Shown here one piece after another: positions 10,376-23,395 of a stretch of DNA of 64,000 nucleotides. The notes under the pieces are model-generated. The model worked only from the letters and a program-made list of their open reading frames with translations. It had not been told where the DNA came from and did not search any database. The DNA comes from Hymenoscyphus infarciens (taxonomy: Eukaryota; Ascomycota; Leotiomycetes; Helotiales; Helotiaceae). Positions within the stretch are counted from its first letter, which is position 1. Every line of letters starts with the position of its first letter. The position numbers and the translations under genes were made by a program. The stretch is taken from NCBI GenBank assembly GCA_001414345.1, contig LLCB01000253.1, positions 1-64,000 of the forward strand. Reading direction: 5' to 3'.

Positions 10376-11842
10376 GGCCTGTTTAGCACGTATATAATTT
10401 AATTTAGATATAAAAGATTTATATACGAGTATAGAGTTAAAAGATACTCGTATATATCTAGTTATATTATGAGTTTAACCTTAAATATATCGTTTAGCTT
10501 ATATATAAATTTCGGTGTATATATTAGAGAAGTAGAGTTATCTAGTACTAATAGTTATAGAGATTTAATAATATATATATCGGTAATTATCTATTTTGCC
10601 CTCTAAATGATGATTTATACCTTAAATATCTCTTGATTAATAAATAATACCTAGAATACCCCTTGTTTTTATACCTCTTATTTTTAGAGAGCAAAACTAT
10701 TAAAACAGAGGTATTCTAGTTAGTAAAGATATTTTCCTTATTCATTATTTTCTCTATACTAATATACTAAAAATTTAATAAATATAGTAAATTAACCTAC
10801 TACTATACTATCTACCTACTTCCTAATATATAAACTTTTACGAGTAGGCTAAGCGACTTCTTATTATTTACTAAATTCTTTACTTTAAGGTTAGAATCTT
10901 AATTAATAGATTCGGCGTAGGTATTAAGGATATATCGTATACTATTCTTACTATAGTGATTAAGATATGTATTAGTTAGGTAAGAGTAAGAGGTATATAC
11001 TCGAAGGATTATATACTAAGTCTTCTTAGAAAGGATAATATATAGGTGGAATTCGTATATCTCTTTTACCTTATACTCGAGAATAAACCGACCTTTATCT
11101 AACTTTGTAATCTTATAGGATTCGTCTTAATTAATTAGATAAACGATTATAGCCTCTTTTACCTTCTTAAGAGTAGGCTACTTCTAACCGATTTATATAA
11201 CGTCCTTTAAAGCATTAGTATCTACTAGCATAGAATTACCTATTAATTCATTTATAATAGCTTTATCTTATTATTCTTATTAATCGAGCTCTTTTAATAT
11301 TATATAATAAGGCTTTACACGCTACTCGTGCTCTATCTTATCCTTATACTTAAGAGCTAGTATATTAGTAGTAGTAGTAATAGTAGAAGAAGATAGAAAG
11401 GGAATAGATTTTAGTACTCGAATATTATAAAGCATCCTAGTATATAGTTTTAATTTACTTAAAAACGGGTATAGATATATAGTAAAAGTAGTAAATATTT
11501 ACTAACTAGAATACCTCTATTTTAACAGTTTTACTCTCTAAAAATAAGAGGTATAAAAATAAGGGTTATTCTAGGTATTATTTATTAATCAAGGGATATT
11601 TAAGATATAAATCATCATTTAGAGAGCAAAATAGATAATTACCGTATATATATATATATATAAAAGTTAAAAGTTAAGAAACTAAAAGAGTAGATTATTT
11701 TTAGTAGTATATATTCTTATATATATATTTAAAAGATATATAAGCAAAAGTATATACTATAATATAGACTAGCTAAACGTTCGTATATATTATAATATAT
11801 ATATATTATAAAAGAACTAATATATACGAGCTAAATAGACTC
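10376..11842. mobile_element. Inverted-repeat DNA transposon relic (GGGCCTGTTTAGC ends)
   Basis: The left end reads GGGCCTGTTTAGCACGTAT. The right end at 11820-11842 is its inverted, RIP-altered form (reverse complement GAGTCTATTTAGCTCGTATA). The interior is AT-rich and carries the long-arm element at 10581-11644. Related ends occur at 12732-13345 and at 27604. I could not settle a target duplication, so the superfamily is open, and no transposase is readable. Confidence 0.5.
10581..11644. mobile_element. Nested element with about 150-bp inverted arms
   Basis: The arm at 10581-10735 (CGGTAATTATCTATTTTG through AGGTATTCTAGTTAGTAAA) recurs inverted at about 11500-11644, differing mainly by transitions. 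Both ends abut TA repeats, so a TA target site is possible but ambiguous. The 0.75-kb interior is AT-rich with no readable protein. Its wording resembles the nested element at 2540-3150. Confidence 0.6.
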
Positions 11843-12325
11843 TAAAGACTCTAAAAGAGAATTAACCTAAATAAATAATCCTAAGCAGAGGAAGTAACTA
11901 AGAATTAAAACAGAGTAGTGAAAACTAATCGTAGTACTAAGACTCTACTCTTCTTAGAAGAGTAGTAAAGTATACTAATTTAAAAGAAACCTATTAATTT
12001 ATAAGCCTTTTACTTTAATAATAAAATATTAAACTCTACTATAATATTATAATACTTAAGTTTAATTCTATAGACGAGAAGATAATTAAGAATACTCTAG
12101 CTATTACGAGAAGAACACGTGAATATACTAGTAGCGGACTTATAGATAGTTATAAGTGCTCTATACTCTCCTCTTCTCTCTTTAGACGTTTATTATCATA
12201 CTATATAAGAGATTACTTTCACGTATTTCACTAGGCTTAGCTATAAGCTTCTAATCTATAATCTATCTCTTATACTATACTAGCTTTTCTCTAAAAAAAC
12301 CTAATACTAAAGTTATAAAAGTTAT

Positions 12326-12708
12326 TATAATAGCCTATTATCTAGGCTATCCTAGATAGCTAGAAGTACCTGCTATATAAGGTTTAGCTATAGTATATTT
12401 AGCTTTCAGCTATATTGTTTTATATTATCTAATTTAGAAAGGTTATATACGTTCGTACGTCTATCTAGACTTTCAGACGTACTTCGTAGAGTTTAGGCTT
12501 TTATATTAGCCGACGTATATTATTATTCGGTTTTAGATCTCTTTTATATTATCCGAACCTCTTATATATAGCTACTTACTCTCCTAGAGTTAGAAAAGGC
12601 TAGTTTAGCCTTTTCTTCTATATTAGAGCTTAGTATCTACGTATACTATTCTACTAAACGCACTTCTATATACCTCTTCTATAGTAGTATATATTTCGTA
12701 CTATTATA
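12326..12708 (+). mobile_element. Solo LTR, RIP-altered (383 bp)
   Basis: It starts TATAATAGCC and ends CGTACTATTATA, explained as TG...CA termini after G-to-A and C-to-T changes. Identical 5-bp repeats GTTAT flank it (12321-12325 and 12709-12713), so it is a solo LTR left by recombination. It is the same family as 15805-16148 and the broken LTR at 49820/57798. Confidence 0.75.
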
Positions 12709-12731
12709 GTTATATACTAATTTAATTCTAC

Positions 12732-13345
12732 GAGCCTCTTTTGCACGTATATACTTTATTATAGATATATAAGATTTATATATAAGTAAAAGATACTTAT
12801 ATATTTCTAGTTATATTATAAAGTTTTCTTAAATATTATTTAACTTATTATATATATATATTAGTCTTTATATTAGAGAAATAGAGCTATAATAGTACTA
12901 AAGACACTAGTACTAGTATAGCTTTAAGAATATATATATATTTATAAAAGTTAAAAGTTAAGAGATTAAAAGAGTAGAATTATAATAGTTAGCTATTTAG
13001 AATAGCTAAGCCTACGTACTAGTTAGGATTTAACTGTTTATATTATCTATATTATATAGGTTTTAAACTATAGTATTATTAGACTTATATATAGTTTAAA
13101 CTTCTATATATCTATACTCTAATACTTTTATAGTTAGAAAAGTCTAATTTAGTCTTTTCTTTTATACTAGAATCTAGTATTTATATATACTTCTATATAT
13201 CTCTTTAATAATATTTTATTTTTCACGTTCTTATAATCTTATTTAAATTTAGTGGTATATTATCTTAATATATATTATATTATCTTATTATTTTTAGTAG
13301 TAGATATATTAAAAAAGAACTACTATATATAAGCTAAATAAGCTC
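12732..13345. mobile_element. Second copy of the GGGCCTGTTTAGC-type repeat
   Basis: The left end GAGCCTCTTTTGCACGTATA and the right end (reverse complement GAGCTTATTTAGCTTATATA) resemble the termini at 10376-11842. Internal text such as AAGATACTTATATAT and TCTAGTTATATTAT also matches that copy. Heavily RIP-altered; no coding content seen. Confidence 0.4.
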
Positions 13346-13689
13346 TAAAGTATAAAGTATTTATAACTATTAAAGAAGTTACTATACTAGAATAGTTAAT
13401 AAAAGCTAAAATAAAGAGCATATAGCTATATAAAAATCTTTCTTATAGTTATTTATTACGTAGTTAATTTATATTAGCTATTAAGTAATAAAAAGAAGTA
13501 TTTATATAGATATAAAGTCTATCTTATAAGTAATAAGTAGTTTATATATCTTAAGCTATAATTAGAGAGACTAGTAGTATAAGTATAGTAAAGACTCGCT
13601 TATAAAAGTTAGTAAATATAAAAAAGAAGATTCTATTATATCTTATATATTTTTAGAAAATATATAAGAAGTAAAAGATAAGAGATAAG

Positions 13690-13960
13690 AATATTTATAA
13701 CTTTAATAAAACTAGATTTAGAATTAGCTCTTATATATATAAGTTTAAGTTAGAGAGGTTATTAATAAAAATTAAGAAAAATTATAAATAGAGAATAACT
13801 ATTAAGATTTTTAAGCTTCTTTATTTAATAGATAGAATATAAAATACAAACGTATAATTAAAAAAAGTAATAAGTACTAGAAAGCTAGTATATAAGATAA
13901 TTTCTCTATACTAAGATTAGTTTAATACTTACTAGAATATCTACTACTATTATAACTAGA
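13690..13960 (+). pseudogene. pogo/Fot1-type transposase relic
   Basis: One plus-strand frame reads KNIYNFNKTRFRI, resembling the first-aspartate motif (IYNFDETGF) of pogo/Fot1 DDE transposases, with the catalytic Asp altered to Asn as G-to-A RIP would do. Weakly similar text continues with stops. Upstream DNA from 13360 and downstream to about 14100 may belong to the same element. This is pattern recognition from one motif, so it is tentative. Confidence 0.4.
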
Positions 13961-15804
13961 AACTACTCTAGAAGCTAGAAGAGTATATATAACGTTTATA
14001 AGAGAGAAAGAGAAGCTAAAAAGAGCTAGAGGTTATTTTTTTTATCTATCTCTCTTTTTACTTTAACTAATAATATAAAAACTCTTCTTTCTTACTAAGT
14101 ATCTAAGTACTTTTAATACTCTTTTACTTTTTTTTTTTAACTAGAGAGCTTTTATATAGAATTTATACTAGAATAGAAAACATAATATAGAAGTACTATG
14201 TCTAGAATCTAAATAGACACTTCTATATCTCTTCTTATACTCTATAATAAGTAGAAATATCTATTATATAAAGAAAGAAAATTATTACTTATTTAGATTA
14301 TTTTAAGAATCTTAGTATTAGAGATAATAGAGAAGAAAATAAGATAATAATACGAAAAATAGCCTTATCTAAGTATAAATATATTAATAACTTTATAAAT
14401 ACTTTAGATAATATTAATATAATTAGTAAAGCTATATTATAAAGACTTTAGTTTTTATATTAAATTATCTATATATATCTTTAGTAAACGTTATAGTTAA
14501 CTTCTATATAGTCTAATATTTAAGAGAGTAAATAGTTAATAAATTAGTATATTTTTTATAACTTAGTAAAGCTTATAATTATATCTAAGCTATATTAATA
14601 TCTTTGAAAAACTATTTCTATAAATATTACTCTAAAGTATATTATTAAATAGCTATTTATAAGTATATATCTCTCTATAAGACTATAAGTAATTATCTAC
14701 TAATATTATAAATATACTAATTTAACTAAATCTAGGCTTTAGAAGAGTTAGTTAAGTTATAATAGTATAACTAGCTCTTCTAATAACTATATAACTCTTC
14801 TAAAGTTACTATAACTACCTCGCTACCTTTTAGCTCTATTAGCTTATATATTATACGTATTATTAGCTTTTAGTAATATTTATAGAAACGTAACTAAAAA
14901 GAGTAAAAAATTTTAATATATTAATTAACTAATTATTAATATAATTATATACTTTTAGTCTATAATAAATTCAAGGTCTTTTATAAAAGAGACGAATTAA
15001 TAAGTTTATTATTATATATATATTTCTTTACTTTTAGTCTTAAATAGACTAAAAGCCTCTTATAAACTAAAAACCTTGTTATTTTAGTTTTTAATAGACT
15101 AAAGGCTTTCTATATATTAGAATCGACTATAGATTATTAAGTTTTACTACTTTTAGTTTATAATATAAATAATATAATAAATCTTATCTTTCTATTTTTT
15201 CTTATAAATTATTTTTAATTAAAGCTACTAAAGATTATATATTAATAAAGCTAAAAAGACGACGTAGTTATACTAACGTAAGATAAGTTATATAGTCTCT
15301 AGAAAAGCTAGTAATAATATAATAATCTAGCTTTTCTAAGACGTAGGTTTAGTTAAATTAATATATCTATAGTAATTATAATAGCTAGTTATTTATAATA
15401 ACTAGTATTACTTAACTATTTATAATTATTAAAATTCTATAATTACTAGGTTTTAGTTAAAATTATTATTTATATTAGAGTGAGTTTAGTTCTAAAACTT
15501 TTATATTTCCTACTCTCTCGTTTATATTATTTAAACTTCTATATCTATTAATACTCTATCTCTTTTTACTTTATAAAATCTAATTTATTCTTTTTCTTAG
15601 TACTTAAGCTTAGTAATTATCTATATTATTCTAACTCTACGTACTTTTATATATATTCTTAATAGTAGTATCTAATTCGTACTATTATAATAATCTTTCT
15701 AAATCTAATCCCGAGTTTAATTCTAAGTAACTATATCTTAGCTAATATCTCTAAGCTAATATCTCTAAAATATATCTCTAATTAAAACCGCTTTACTTAA
15801 ATAA
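13961..15804. repeat. AT-rich RIP-degraded DNA
   Basis: Dense TA-rich sequence between the transposase relic and the next solo LTR. Stops occur in all frames and I recognise no domain. It probably represents decayed transposon DNA. Confidence 0.5.
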
Positions 15805-16148
15805 CATAATAGCCTACTATTTAATATAGCTAAGAGTATATATATTATATACTATATATATAAGGTTTTAGTAGTTATTATTTTATATTATCTAATTTAG
15901 AAAGATTACGTACGTACGTAAATCTATCTAGACTTTTAGATAGACTTTATAGAGTTCGGGTTTTTATATTAGCTAATATAAGCTATTTAGTTTTAGATCT
16001 CTTATATATAGCTACCTACTCTCCTAGAGTTAGAAAAGGCTAGTTTAGCCTTTTCTTCTATATTAGAGCCTAGTATTTATATATATTATTCTACTAAATA
16101 CACTCTTATATATCTCTTCGATAGTAGTATATATTTCGTACTATTATA
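15805..16148 (+). mobile_element. Solo LTR, RIP-altered (344 bp)
   Basis: Same family as 12326-12708: shared GCCTACTAT start, the AGTTAGAAAAGGCTAGTTTA stretch, and the ending TTTCGTACTATTATA. It is flanked by the 5-bp repeat AATAA at 15800-15804 and 16149-16153. The two solo LTRs therefore have different target duplications and are separate insertions, not one element's pair. Confidence 0.72.
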
Positions 16149-16159
16149 AATAACTAATT

Positions 16160-16829
16160 CTCGAATCTACTAACTTACTTATCTATCTACTACTATTCTC
16201 ACTTCGAGCTAATTAGTCTAACTTAAATAAATAAATAACACGTTTCCAAAGTATTAAAACCTACTATAAAACTACTTATAAGTTAAATAAATTCTAGCTA
16301 CTTTTAAAATATATTCTCTCTACTAAATAATAAAGAATCTACTTAATCTTCTATATTAAGCTCTTTTTTCTATAATATATACTATATTCTTTTCAAAAGT
16401 CTCGTTATATATTTCTAGACTAATTAGTCTATTCAAGTTAAAGTCTCTTGCTTTTATTATAAACTAATATCTACTTTTAGCCTCGGACTTACTACTTTTA
16501 GACTAGACTAATTAGATAGTTAGACTAGTTAAAAAGACTAACTCTTCTAGAGATAGAATTATAGTAAATAAATAAGGAAGTTAGTAAATACGACGATTAT
16601 TTATAATAAATACTCTATTACTAAATTCAAGCTTTCTCTTTCTACTCTTTCTACTCTTTCTACTTTAATACTATAAATACTATAAATACTATCTATTACT
16701 AGAGATATACTCTAATTCAAAAATTCTACGCTAATATTATAAAAACAACCTAAGAGTAATATATTTCTTACTTATATATAACTTTCTTAGATTTTATAAC
16801 TGCTTAGTCTTAAATTATATATACTACTT

Positions 16830-16860
<31 letters not shown>

Positions 16861-17085
16861 CTACTTCTCTTTTTACTTCTTTTTTAATATATACTACTTC
16901 TTTTATATAGCTTTTTCTTCTTTTCTATATATAAACTTTATTTCTTTATTTATATAATACTTTTTTATATATATACTACTACTTCTTTTTAATATATCTT
17001 TTTCTTTTTTTTTTATAATTTTATCTTATCTTAGCTTATCTTATCTTATCTTATCTTATTTCATTTCCTTTTATTTCAAAAGAAC
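16160..17085. repeat. AT-rich repeat with microsatellites
   Basis: 16160-16620 resembles the repeat at 200-730. Beyond it lie simple repeats: CTTTCTACT units near 16640, a TA run near 16835-16860, and TTATC units near 17025-17060. Composition returns to gene-like DNA at about 17090. The stretch 17090-17732 is the 3' flank of the glutaminase gene with nothing else recognised. Confidence 0.5.
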
Positions 17086-17732
17086 CTATCTACTCTCTAC
17101 TAACAAAACCTACAAAAATCCCCAAGGTCTTTTCTTAGAACAAGGAACATTTATTTACTATCTGATATAGTTATAATTTACTTCCTTCTATCTTAGAGCA
17201 ATGAATTTCTTTCAAAGAAATTTATTCACCTCTAACAAAGTTTATTTTCCCGACATAAAAGTCACTCTTGAACATCTTATATCTCCTCTCATCTTACCTC
17301 ATCTTATCATTTAACATTTAACATTCCTTCCAACTACCACGTTTATTCACAATTTTAAGCTGTATCTCAACCTCGAATACTACACCACACTACGAACCCT
17401 AAGAACAAAACGCCCGAGTAGCAGCAAAGCATCACCTCGAAACACGAGCAGCAGACGACTCGGCATATTTCTTCACCCCTCGGACTCGGAAAACCCCAAG
17501 TATCAAGTATGCAATGAATCAATTCCATAAGTCCATTAAGTAAACTCTCCGCTGCCTGGCATCAACCACTATAAACTACCATGAGCCGCTATACCATGAA
17601 CTCCTCCCACCAATCCATTACCCACAGGTTTCGAAAATATATCATTTCCCATAAACGCCCTAGTCCCCTCTGCCCACATTCAATAAACCTTGCAATTAAA
17701 CATCCATCGTACCCTTCATCCCTCATCCCCCA

Positions 17733-20211
17733 TCAAAACCCCACCGCCCCATTCAACGCCAACAACGCAAAATACCCCCCTACCACCGGTCTCGCAGCAA
17801 AATGCCCACTCCCAATCGGCCAATTCCCCGTATCAGCATCATAAAGATCCGTCACCGGAACATCCGTAGGCGTCTCCTGAATCCACTTCGCAATCCTCTG
17901 CAAGAACATATCTTTCGTGGACTGACTCGAGATAGCAGCACTAAAAAACTCCCAATCACTCTTCGTATAATCATGTCTCGTATCTAGCGGGACTCCATAC
18001 GTAGACATGACCGTCGGGTAGAAAGCAGATTGCATATCATAGATACTCTGGGGTACGAAGTTGAGAGCTAACTCTTTATCGGCGTACAGATTGTAGAGAA
18101 GTCCGTGGGTATCGTTCAACCCATAACCGAGTGTTGTATGTGGAGGTTTTGCGTCGTGGGCGATTCCTAGGTTCTGCCATTGTGTGAGGTAGGAGGAGGC
18201 AATTTTGGTATAGTTTGTTCCTGCTACTGTGTTTCCGGTCACGTTTGCAATTGCGGCCATGGCTTGGATGCCGATGATGCCTTTGAGTGCGAGATTTGTT
18301 TGGTTGACTAGGGAGCCTGCGAAATCGTCGGTGGAGATTTGATCTGCGGGAATGAGGGCTTCTTCGATGAGGTATTGGGTCCACTGATCAAGGAGCTTGA
18401 AGTGTTGTTTGAGGTAGTCCTTATCCTTGAGTCTCTGGGCGTATGCGAGTGTCATGATAAGCATATCTCCGCATTCCTCAAGGGGCATTGGCTCATCGAG
18501 ACCATCGGGATGACCGGTCGCCTGGTAATCGAGTCAGCCTTCGAAACATGTCTTCTGGTGACATCTGAAGCAAATGCAAGGAACAAGATAGTAATACGAG
18601 AACAGAAACCATGACTTACATTTGGATAATGCGCCCCCAGATCATGCATCGAATACTTATTAGGATAATGTCCACTCTCCATATTCTCAAACAGTGGATC
18701 CAGCAGTAATTTCAACCATTCAGGCTTCAAGTAAAGAAGAATCGGGTGATACGGGAAAATGACATCCACAGTCTGAGTGTTGCCATCAGAGCTGATTTCC
18801 TTCAAGAATAGATATTGCTTCGTCAAGTTTCCAACGAGTTGAGTAGCTCCGAATGCTTGTCGAGTTGCAAGAGTCGTGGCAATTGAATAGGCTTGGCCTC
18901 CAGCAGCGACGGAATCTTTGGCGATCCTGGCATCGAGAGTTCGAGCGGTTCTACCTGCAGTACCGTAGTCATTGTAGAAAAATCCGACCTGAGAACATTA
19001 GTTGATGGCAATACCAAGAGCTGTTTGAGCACTCACAGAATCCTCTTCAGTTGCAAAATAACTTGTCCACAACGAAGAAAGAGGAATGATTCCGGTTGTA
19101 CCATCAAACTGAATAGCTTGCTTTTGAGCGATCCCAATGGTATAAAGAGTTGAGTGAGTTTCTCGTCGAACAGTGCCAAAGTCATTTGAGTACCCGAAAA
19201 CCGGCCAATCCTGGCTGATCGGTCTGTAATTGGTGTCCTTGGTATTTGACAAAGTCCCATTATTCAAGAATTGTTGTCGAACTACCGAATCTGGTCCCGA
19301 TTGAAATGCAAGGTTCAAGGTTTTTTTAGTCGAATAGTAGAAGTTGCCCCAGTCAGATTGATCTGAGGTCTCACTGAATGCCAGTTGAGTTTGTCTGTAA
19401 ACTTTGTGATAAGCAACGTTGTCTGTTGTCACGCCGTAATCCCATTGTGCTACAGAGCTGTGGTCTCCAGCAACCCATTCTGTTTCATGAGTCAGTTCTC
19501 AAATTTTGTCAAGATGAATGAGATAATAGCTTACCAGCAGATATGTCGGTGTACAGTTGGACTTGATGACCTGCCCCGTCTATCGAACTCACTTGAACCT
19601 CTAGATATGAGAAGAGAAGTGATTGACGCTTCATGTCATCAGTTTCAACCGGGGAAGTGAAGGTAATGTTCACTATGGTAAGTTAGTAAACCCTCAGGTT
19701 AAAGAGAACCGAGCATCTGCGGAAGGTGAAGTCAAAAGCCCAGATTTGAGATGAAACTGAAAGCAAAAGGGGAAATTCATAGGTTACTTACTTTCAATCT
19801 TCCCACCAACATCCATCGTGAACTGACTCGAAGTTGCCGTATACGTAAAGGACTTCTGGAAGACTGATTGCGATCCCGGATTTCCCATCCATGTGTATGC
19901 TACACCATCCACACGAATCAAACCTGTCCATGCAGTAGTTTGTCCACTTCGAATCAAGTTAGTTCTGAACAAGAAATGAGTTTGGAGCAAGCATACGCCC
20001 AGAATTGAGGCCATTGACCAGCCAGATAACCTCCATTTCCTCCATCGCTCCCAGCAAATAACCAGGTACTCAGGTAAGGTGACTTGACAGCAAGAGGTAT
20101 CGCCGGAGGCCGAGCGGGGGTAAATGTTGATTTGGGAGTTTGTAAAGCTGCTGCGTTTGTGAAATCGAGCAGAGCCGTGATGGCAAGGACCGACAGGCTA
20201 AGGAGCTTCAT
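17733..20211 (-). CDS. gtaA: Secreted glutaminase, GtaA family
   Basis: Six exons: 20211-19997, 19946-19792, 19672-19535, 19479-19037, 18988-18620 and 18521-17733 (2109 nt, 702 residues plus TGA). All five introns (50, 119, 55, 48 and 98 bases) have GT-AG ends and keep frame. The protein starts with a signal peptide (MKLLSLSVLAITALLDFTNA). It then follows the fungal glutaminase A pattern: SPYLSTWL and QWPQFW near residues 50-70, GLIRVDGVAYTWMG, QLYTDISAEWVAGD, DARIAKDSVAAGGQAYS, HDLGAHYPNATGHPDG and MPLEECGDMLIM. The length is usual for the family (about 690-700). It should release glutamate and ammonia from glutamine outside the cell (EC 3.5.1.2). Its divergent neighbourhood gives no operon-like hint. 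No lesion seen. Confidence 0.93.
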
Positions 20212-22059
20212 GGTCGAGGTATAATGATGAAAGAAGGATTGTCGGACGATTTTCTCAAGCACTGATGAGTCGGTATTTTATGTTGAATGCCAGCAACTGT
20301 GGCCGTTATGAATATTTTGTCGGTGGAACACTCAACGAACTAGACAAGGCGGGGTATCCTGTGAAAGTGAACGATGGTTGTGAAGCAAAAGAGAGCGACT
20401 GGGGTATGGATGGTCACAAGCTTGGAAGAAAGATTGAAGAGAGCTCGATAATGCAGGTCCAACAGGCGCAAGCGTGCTCTGACTATGCACGAACGAGGGG
20501 ATGTTGCAGAGGACTAACACACCGATGCCCAGGTCGTGATTCGGATTAACACATGATGAAGTTCGAAAGAGTGAGCTTGGATGTTGGACGCATCGTGAGA
20601 ATATGTCTATAAATTTTGAGGTCATGTACCGGCATCCGGACTGGGAATGGTGGGAGGGAAGGAGCGATGAAGCATCGTGCCTGCCGGATGACTGGGTTCA
20701 GGTAAGTCAGTGAAATTCAACCAACCATTCATTCACAAGCGTGGAAGCACAAGAAACCTCCAGAGCTTAAAAGGTGGGGAAAAGTATAATCCCTTTGAAA
20801 AGAAGTGGAGATTCAGGGGTACCTAATGTAAGTACAGTACTTACTATCCCCCCCCCCTTCATTACATTGTACGGTGCATAGACGTTTGCTATACTAAAAC
20901 GACCGTGCGTATACACTGTAATTAAAGAGAGAGATAGTAATATACGAAGCTTCGTGAAAGCTTCAATGCCGAGAGAGAAGCGCAAGGGCAGTAAGTAACT
21001 TGGAGGCTGTAGCCCGGTAGAGCCGGTCTAACAATAGACCCAACCCCACAAAAGCTGTCACCCTGCGATCAAACCATACATAATGTAAGTAGCGCACCAC
21101 TTGATGATAGCATATCGTTCCCCAGATCTATCGATCAGGAAGGCGTTTTGAAAAGATGGGGAGCTAACCATTATCCCCCTCTCCATCACCTCTTTCGTGA
21201 CCAAGATCGCGCGCGCCTCGGGGGAAGAAAAGAACGACCTGAGCATTTGGCATTGATTTGAACTCACAAGACCCCCCCATAACATACTTTGCAGCAAGGC
21301 AGGGAAGGAAGCACATGCAAGCGATGCAGCTTTCAACTAAACCCTTTCCATCTCGTTCGTCCGCGTTTTCGGGACTTTCGATACTGCATTTAGATTAATT
21401 GCATGAACTTCGGGAGGATGCCTCGGAATATTGTTGAGGCTACTAGTAGGAGAAAATCAAGAACGGTTGAAGGGGGATGTAAACGGGCCGTTTTGACCTA
21501 GTTGTAGCTTGGCATCCTTGTGCTGATCTGGTGAAGCACAAGGTCAGAATCGCGGGGTAAGAGCTAGGGGACGGTACTTGTACTTGTGACTTGAAAGCGC
21601 CGACAAGGTAGTTAGTTCGGAAAGTTGCGATGAAGGAACGTAACTTTGCTTAAGCTTCCCAGAAATATTGCCCCGCGAGAGTTTGGTGAGGGAAAGCGCG
21701 ACCTCGAGAGCCCAACGTCTAGACCCAAACTGAAAACAGTTAGCCTTCGTCACTCCCCCGAGCATTTCCTCACTCACCAAAATCTTCTCCTTCTCTCAGG
21801 AGACAGGGTTGTCAGGGTTCAGAATACCTAACACAAGGTATATGCATCCCGTTTGGGAAGGTGCGAGTGTCTGACGTGCAACTTCTCATCGTCTGGAAAA
21901 GACTGGACGCATTTCCACCTCTCCACGACAGACGGATTCAGCCCTTGCTGAACATCACCAAGGTATGACAAGAAAAGGGGCTCTCTCAAATCAACGTCTA
22001 TTGCTTTTGTACACCGAAAGCATCTCGCCACCAACCCAACCAAATCTTCATTCTCAACC
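20212..22059. other. Intergenic: glutaminase promoter side
   Basis: GC-balanced DNA between two minus-strand genes. It includes a C-run near 20847-20858. Several short open frames exist, but none shows a known domain, codon bias or splice structure that I would support. Confidence 0.5.
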
Positions 22060-23395
22060 TCACTCCGTCTTCCCCTCCTTCTGCAAACCCGCAGCCTTCC
22101 TCCTCAGCAGACTCAACTTCTTCAGTCTCTCATCCTCCTCCCTCGTGCAATTCAAATAAATCTCACACGCACTAATATTAATCACAAACCCCAACCAAAA
22201 CGCCACACCGAAAATAAGATCAAACATCGCAGCGTTCTCCTCTGGCCGCAGCTTACTAGCCATCGACGCCGTAATCGCGACGAACGTGTTTTCCGCCACC
22301 CCAGGTCCAAGGTTTGCACACATCGGAAATCTCTCATACATATTCGCGATAGTGGTGGAATTCGTGGTGGCTTCTGGGTAGAGGAAGATGATTTCCGCGC
22401 AGGATTTCGCGAAGTGGTATTTTCCTGGGGAGAAGACCTTGATTCCGATAATGAGGGGCATCATCATTATTCGCAGTGACAGGATCTGACCATATTGTTA
22501 GGATTTGTTGGAGCTAGTTGGGCTTGCGGTGACAAAAGTGACAGTGGATAGCTTCCGTTGTTCCAACCTCATGTGATAATTGAAACCATTCTCCCCACCA
22601 TTTAGAAGAATAGAAATCATTATCCCGGAAACTTGGAACAATCGACTTCAATTATCCAGAATAGCTAGGCTAATACTTCAAATTCTTTTATGGAGTCTCA
22701 ATGTCGAAAAAAAAAACCGAGAAGAAAGATCGCTGCCGCTTTTCTTGTCTACCAGGAGTTGGGAGAAGAATACTTACGGCGCCGACCCAGGCCCAGAGTC
22801 TGATTACCCAGATGCGATGTTGGTCGATATGGAGGTTGCGGATTCCACTCCAGGATTTGTATATCGCAATTGTGCTTGCTAGGGAAAGCACCACGGTGGC
22901 GGATTGTGTGTCGACTGTGCCCCCTGCAGAATGCGGGCAAACTTTTAATGCCGCTATTCACAAAGTCAGTAATTTTCAATTAGTCTAGGTCATGAAGAAT
23001 GCACTTACTGATATTTGCGATTACCAACAGAACAAAAAGCAGTCTCCCGGAATATTTGTGCAGCGTAATAAATTTTCTCCTCATTATGGGGAGAAATTGC
23101 AAGGGCAACAAAATCCCGGCAGCTGTTCCATCATTGTCAGCGCGATTCAATTGAAGAAAATGCGATAGAAGAAAAACTTACGAATCACACTATAAAGATG
23201 GACCTGCATTGCAATCCTCATCGCCATATCCCTATACCAATACTCTTCACCCGTTCCCATGGGAAACTTCCAGAATATCGTGAATTTGACATGCAACAGG
23301 CAAAAGATAGAAAACACGCCAGCGGTGAGAGAGAAGTAGACAAGATTGGAAGTCTGCGTGAATCCTGTGATTCGAAGAAGTGGTGAGGTCGCCAT
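22060..23395 (-). CDS. DUF2306-type multi-pass membrane protein
   Basis: Four exons: 23395-23182, 23122-23009, 22953-22778 and 22485-22060 (930 nt, 309 residues plus TGA). Introns are 59, 55 and 292 bases with GTAAGT donors, and the frame holds throughout. Hydrophobic segments lie at about residues 20-40 (LVYFSLTAGVFSIFCLLHV), 95-108 (RLLFVLLVIANIT), in the middle (TVVLSLASTIAIY), at WVIRLWAWVGAILSLRIMMM, and near the C-terminus (MFDLIFGVAFWLGFVIN). The HKYSGRLLF and IDQHRIWVIRLWAWVGA motifs are typical of fungal DUF2306 proteins, whose biochemical role is unknown. The tail is basic (RLKKLSLLRRKAAG). The 292-base third intron is unusually long for this window, so an extra small exon cannot be excluded. 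Confidence 0.75.

Noticed and set aside
12326..16148. Two LTRs as the pair of a single 3.8-kb element
   Set aside because: Each has its own 5-bp duplication (GTTAT and AATAA), so they are independent solo LTRs.
16620..17060. CRISPR-like or centromeric array
   Set aside because: Only short microsatellites (TA, TTATC, CTTTCTACT) without regular spacers or long monomers.
20265..20625. Overlapping open frames on both strands upstream of the glutaminase
   Set aside because: No family likeness, and they lie in the expected promoter region.
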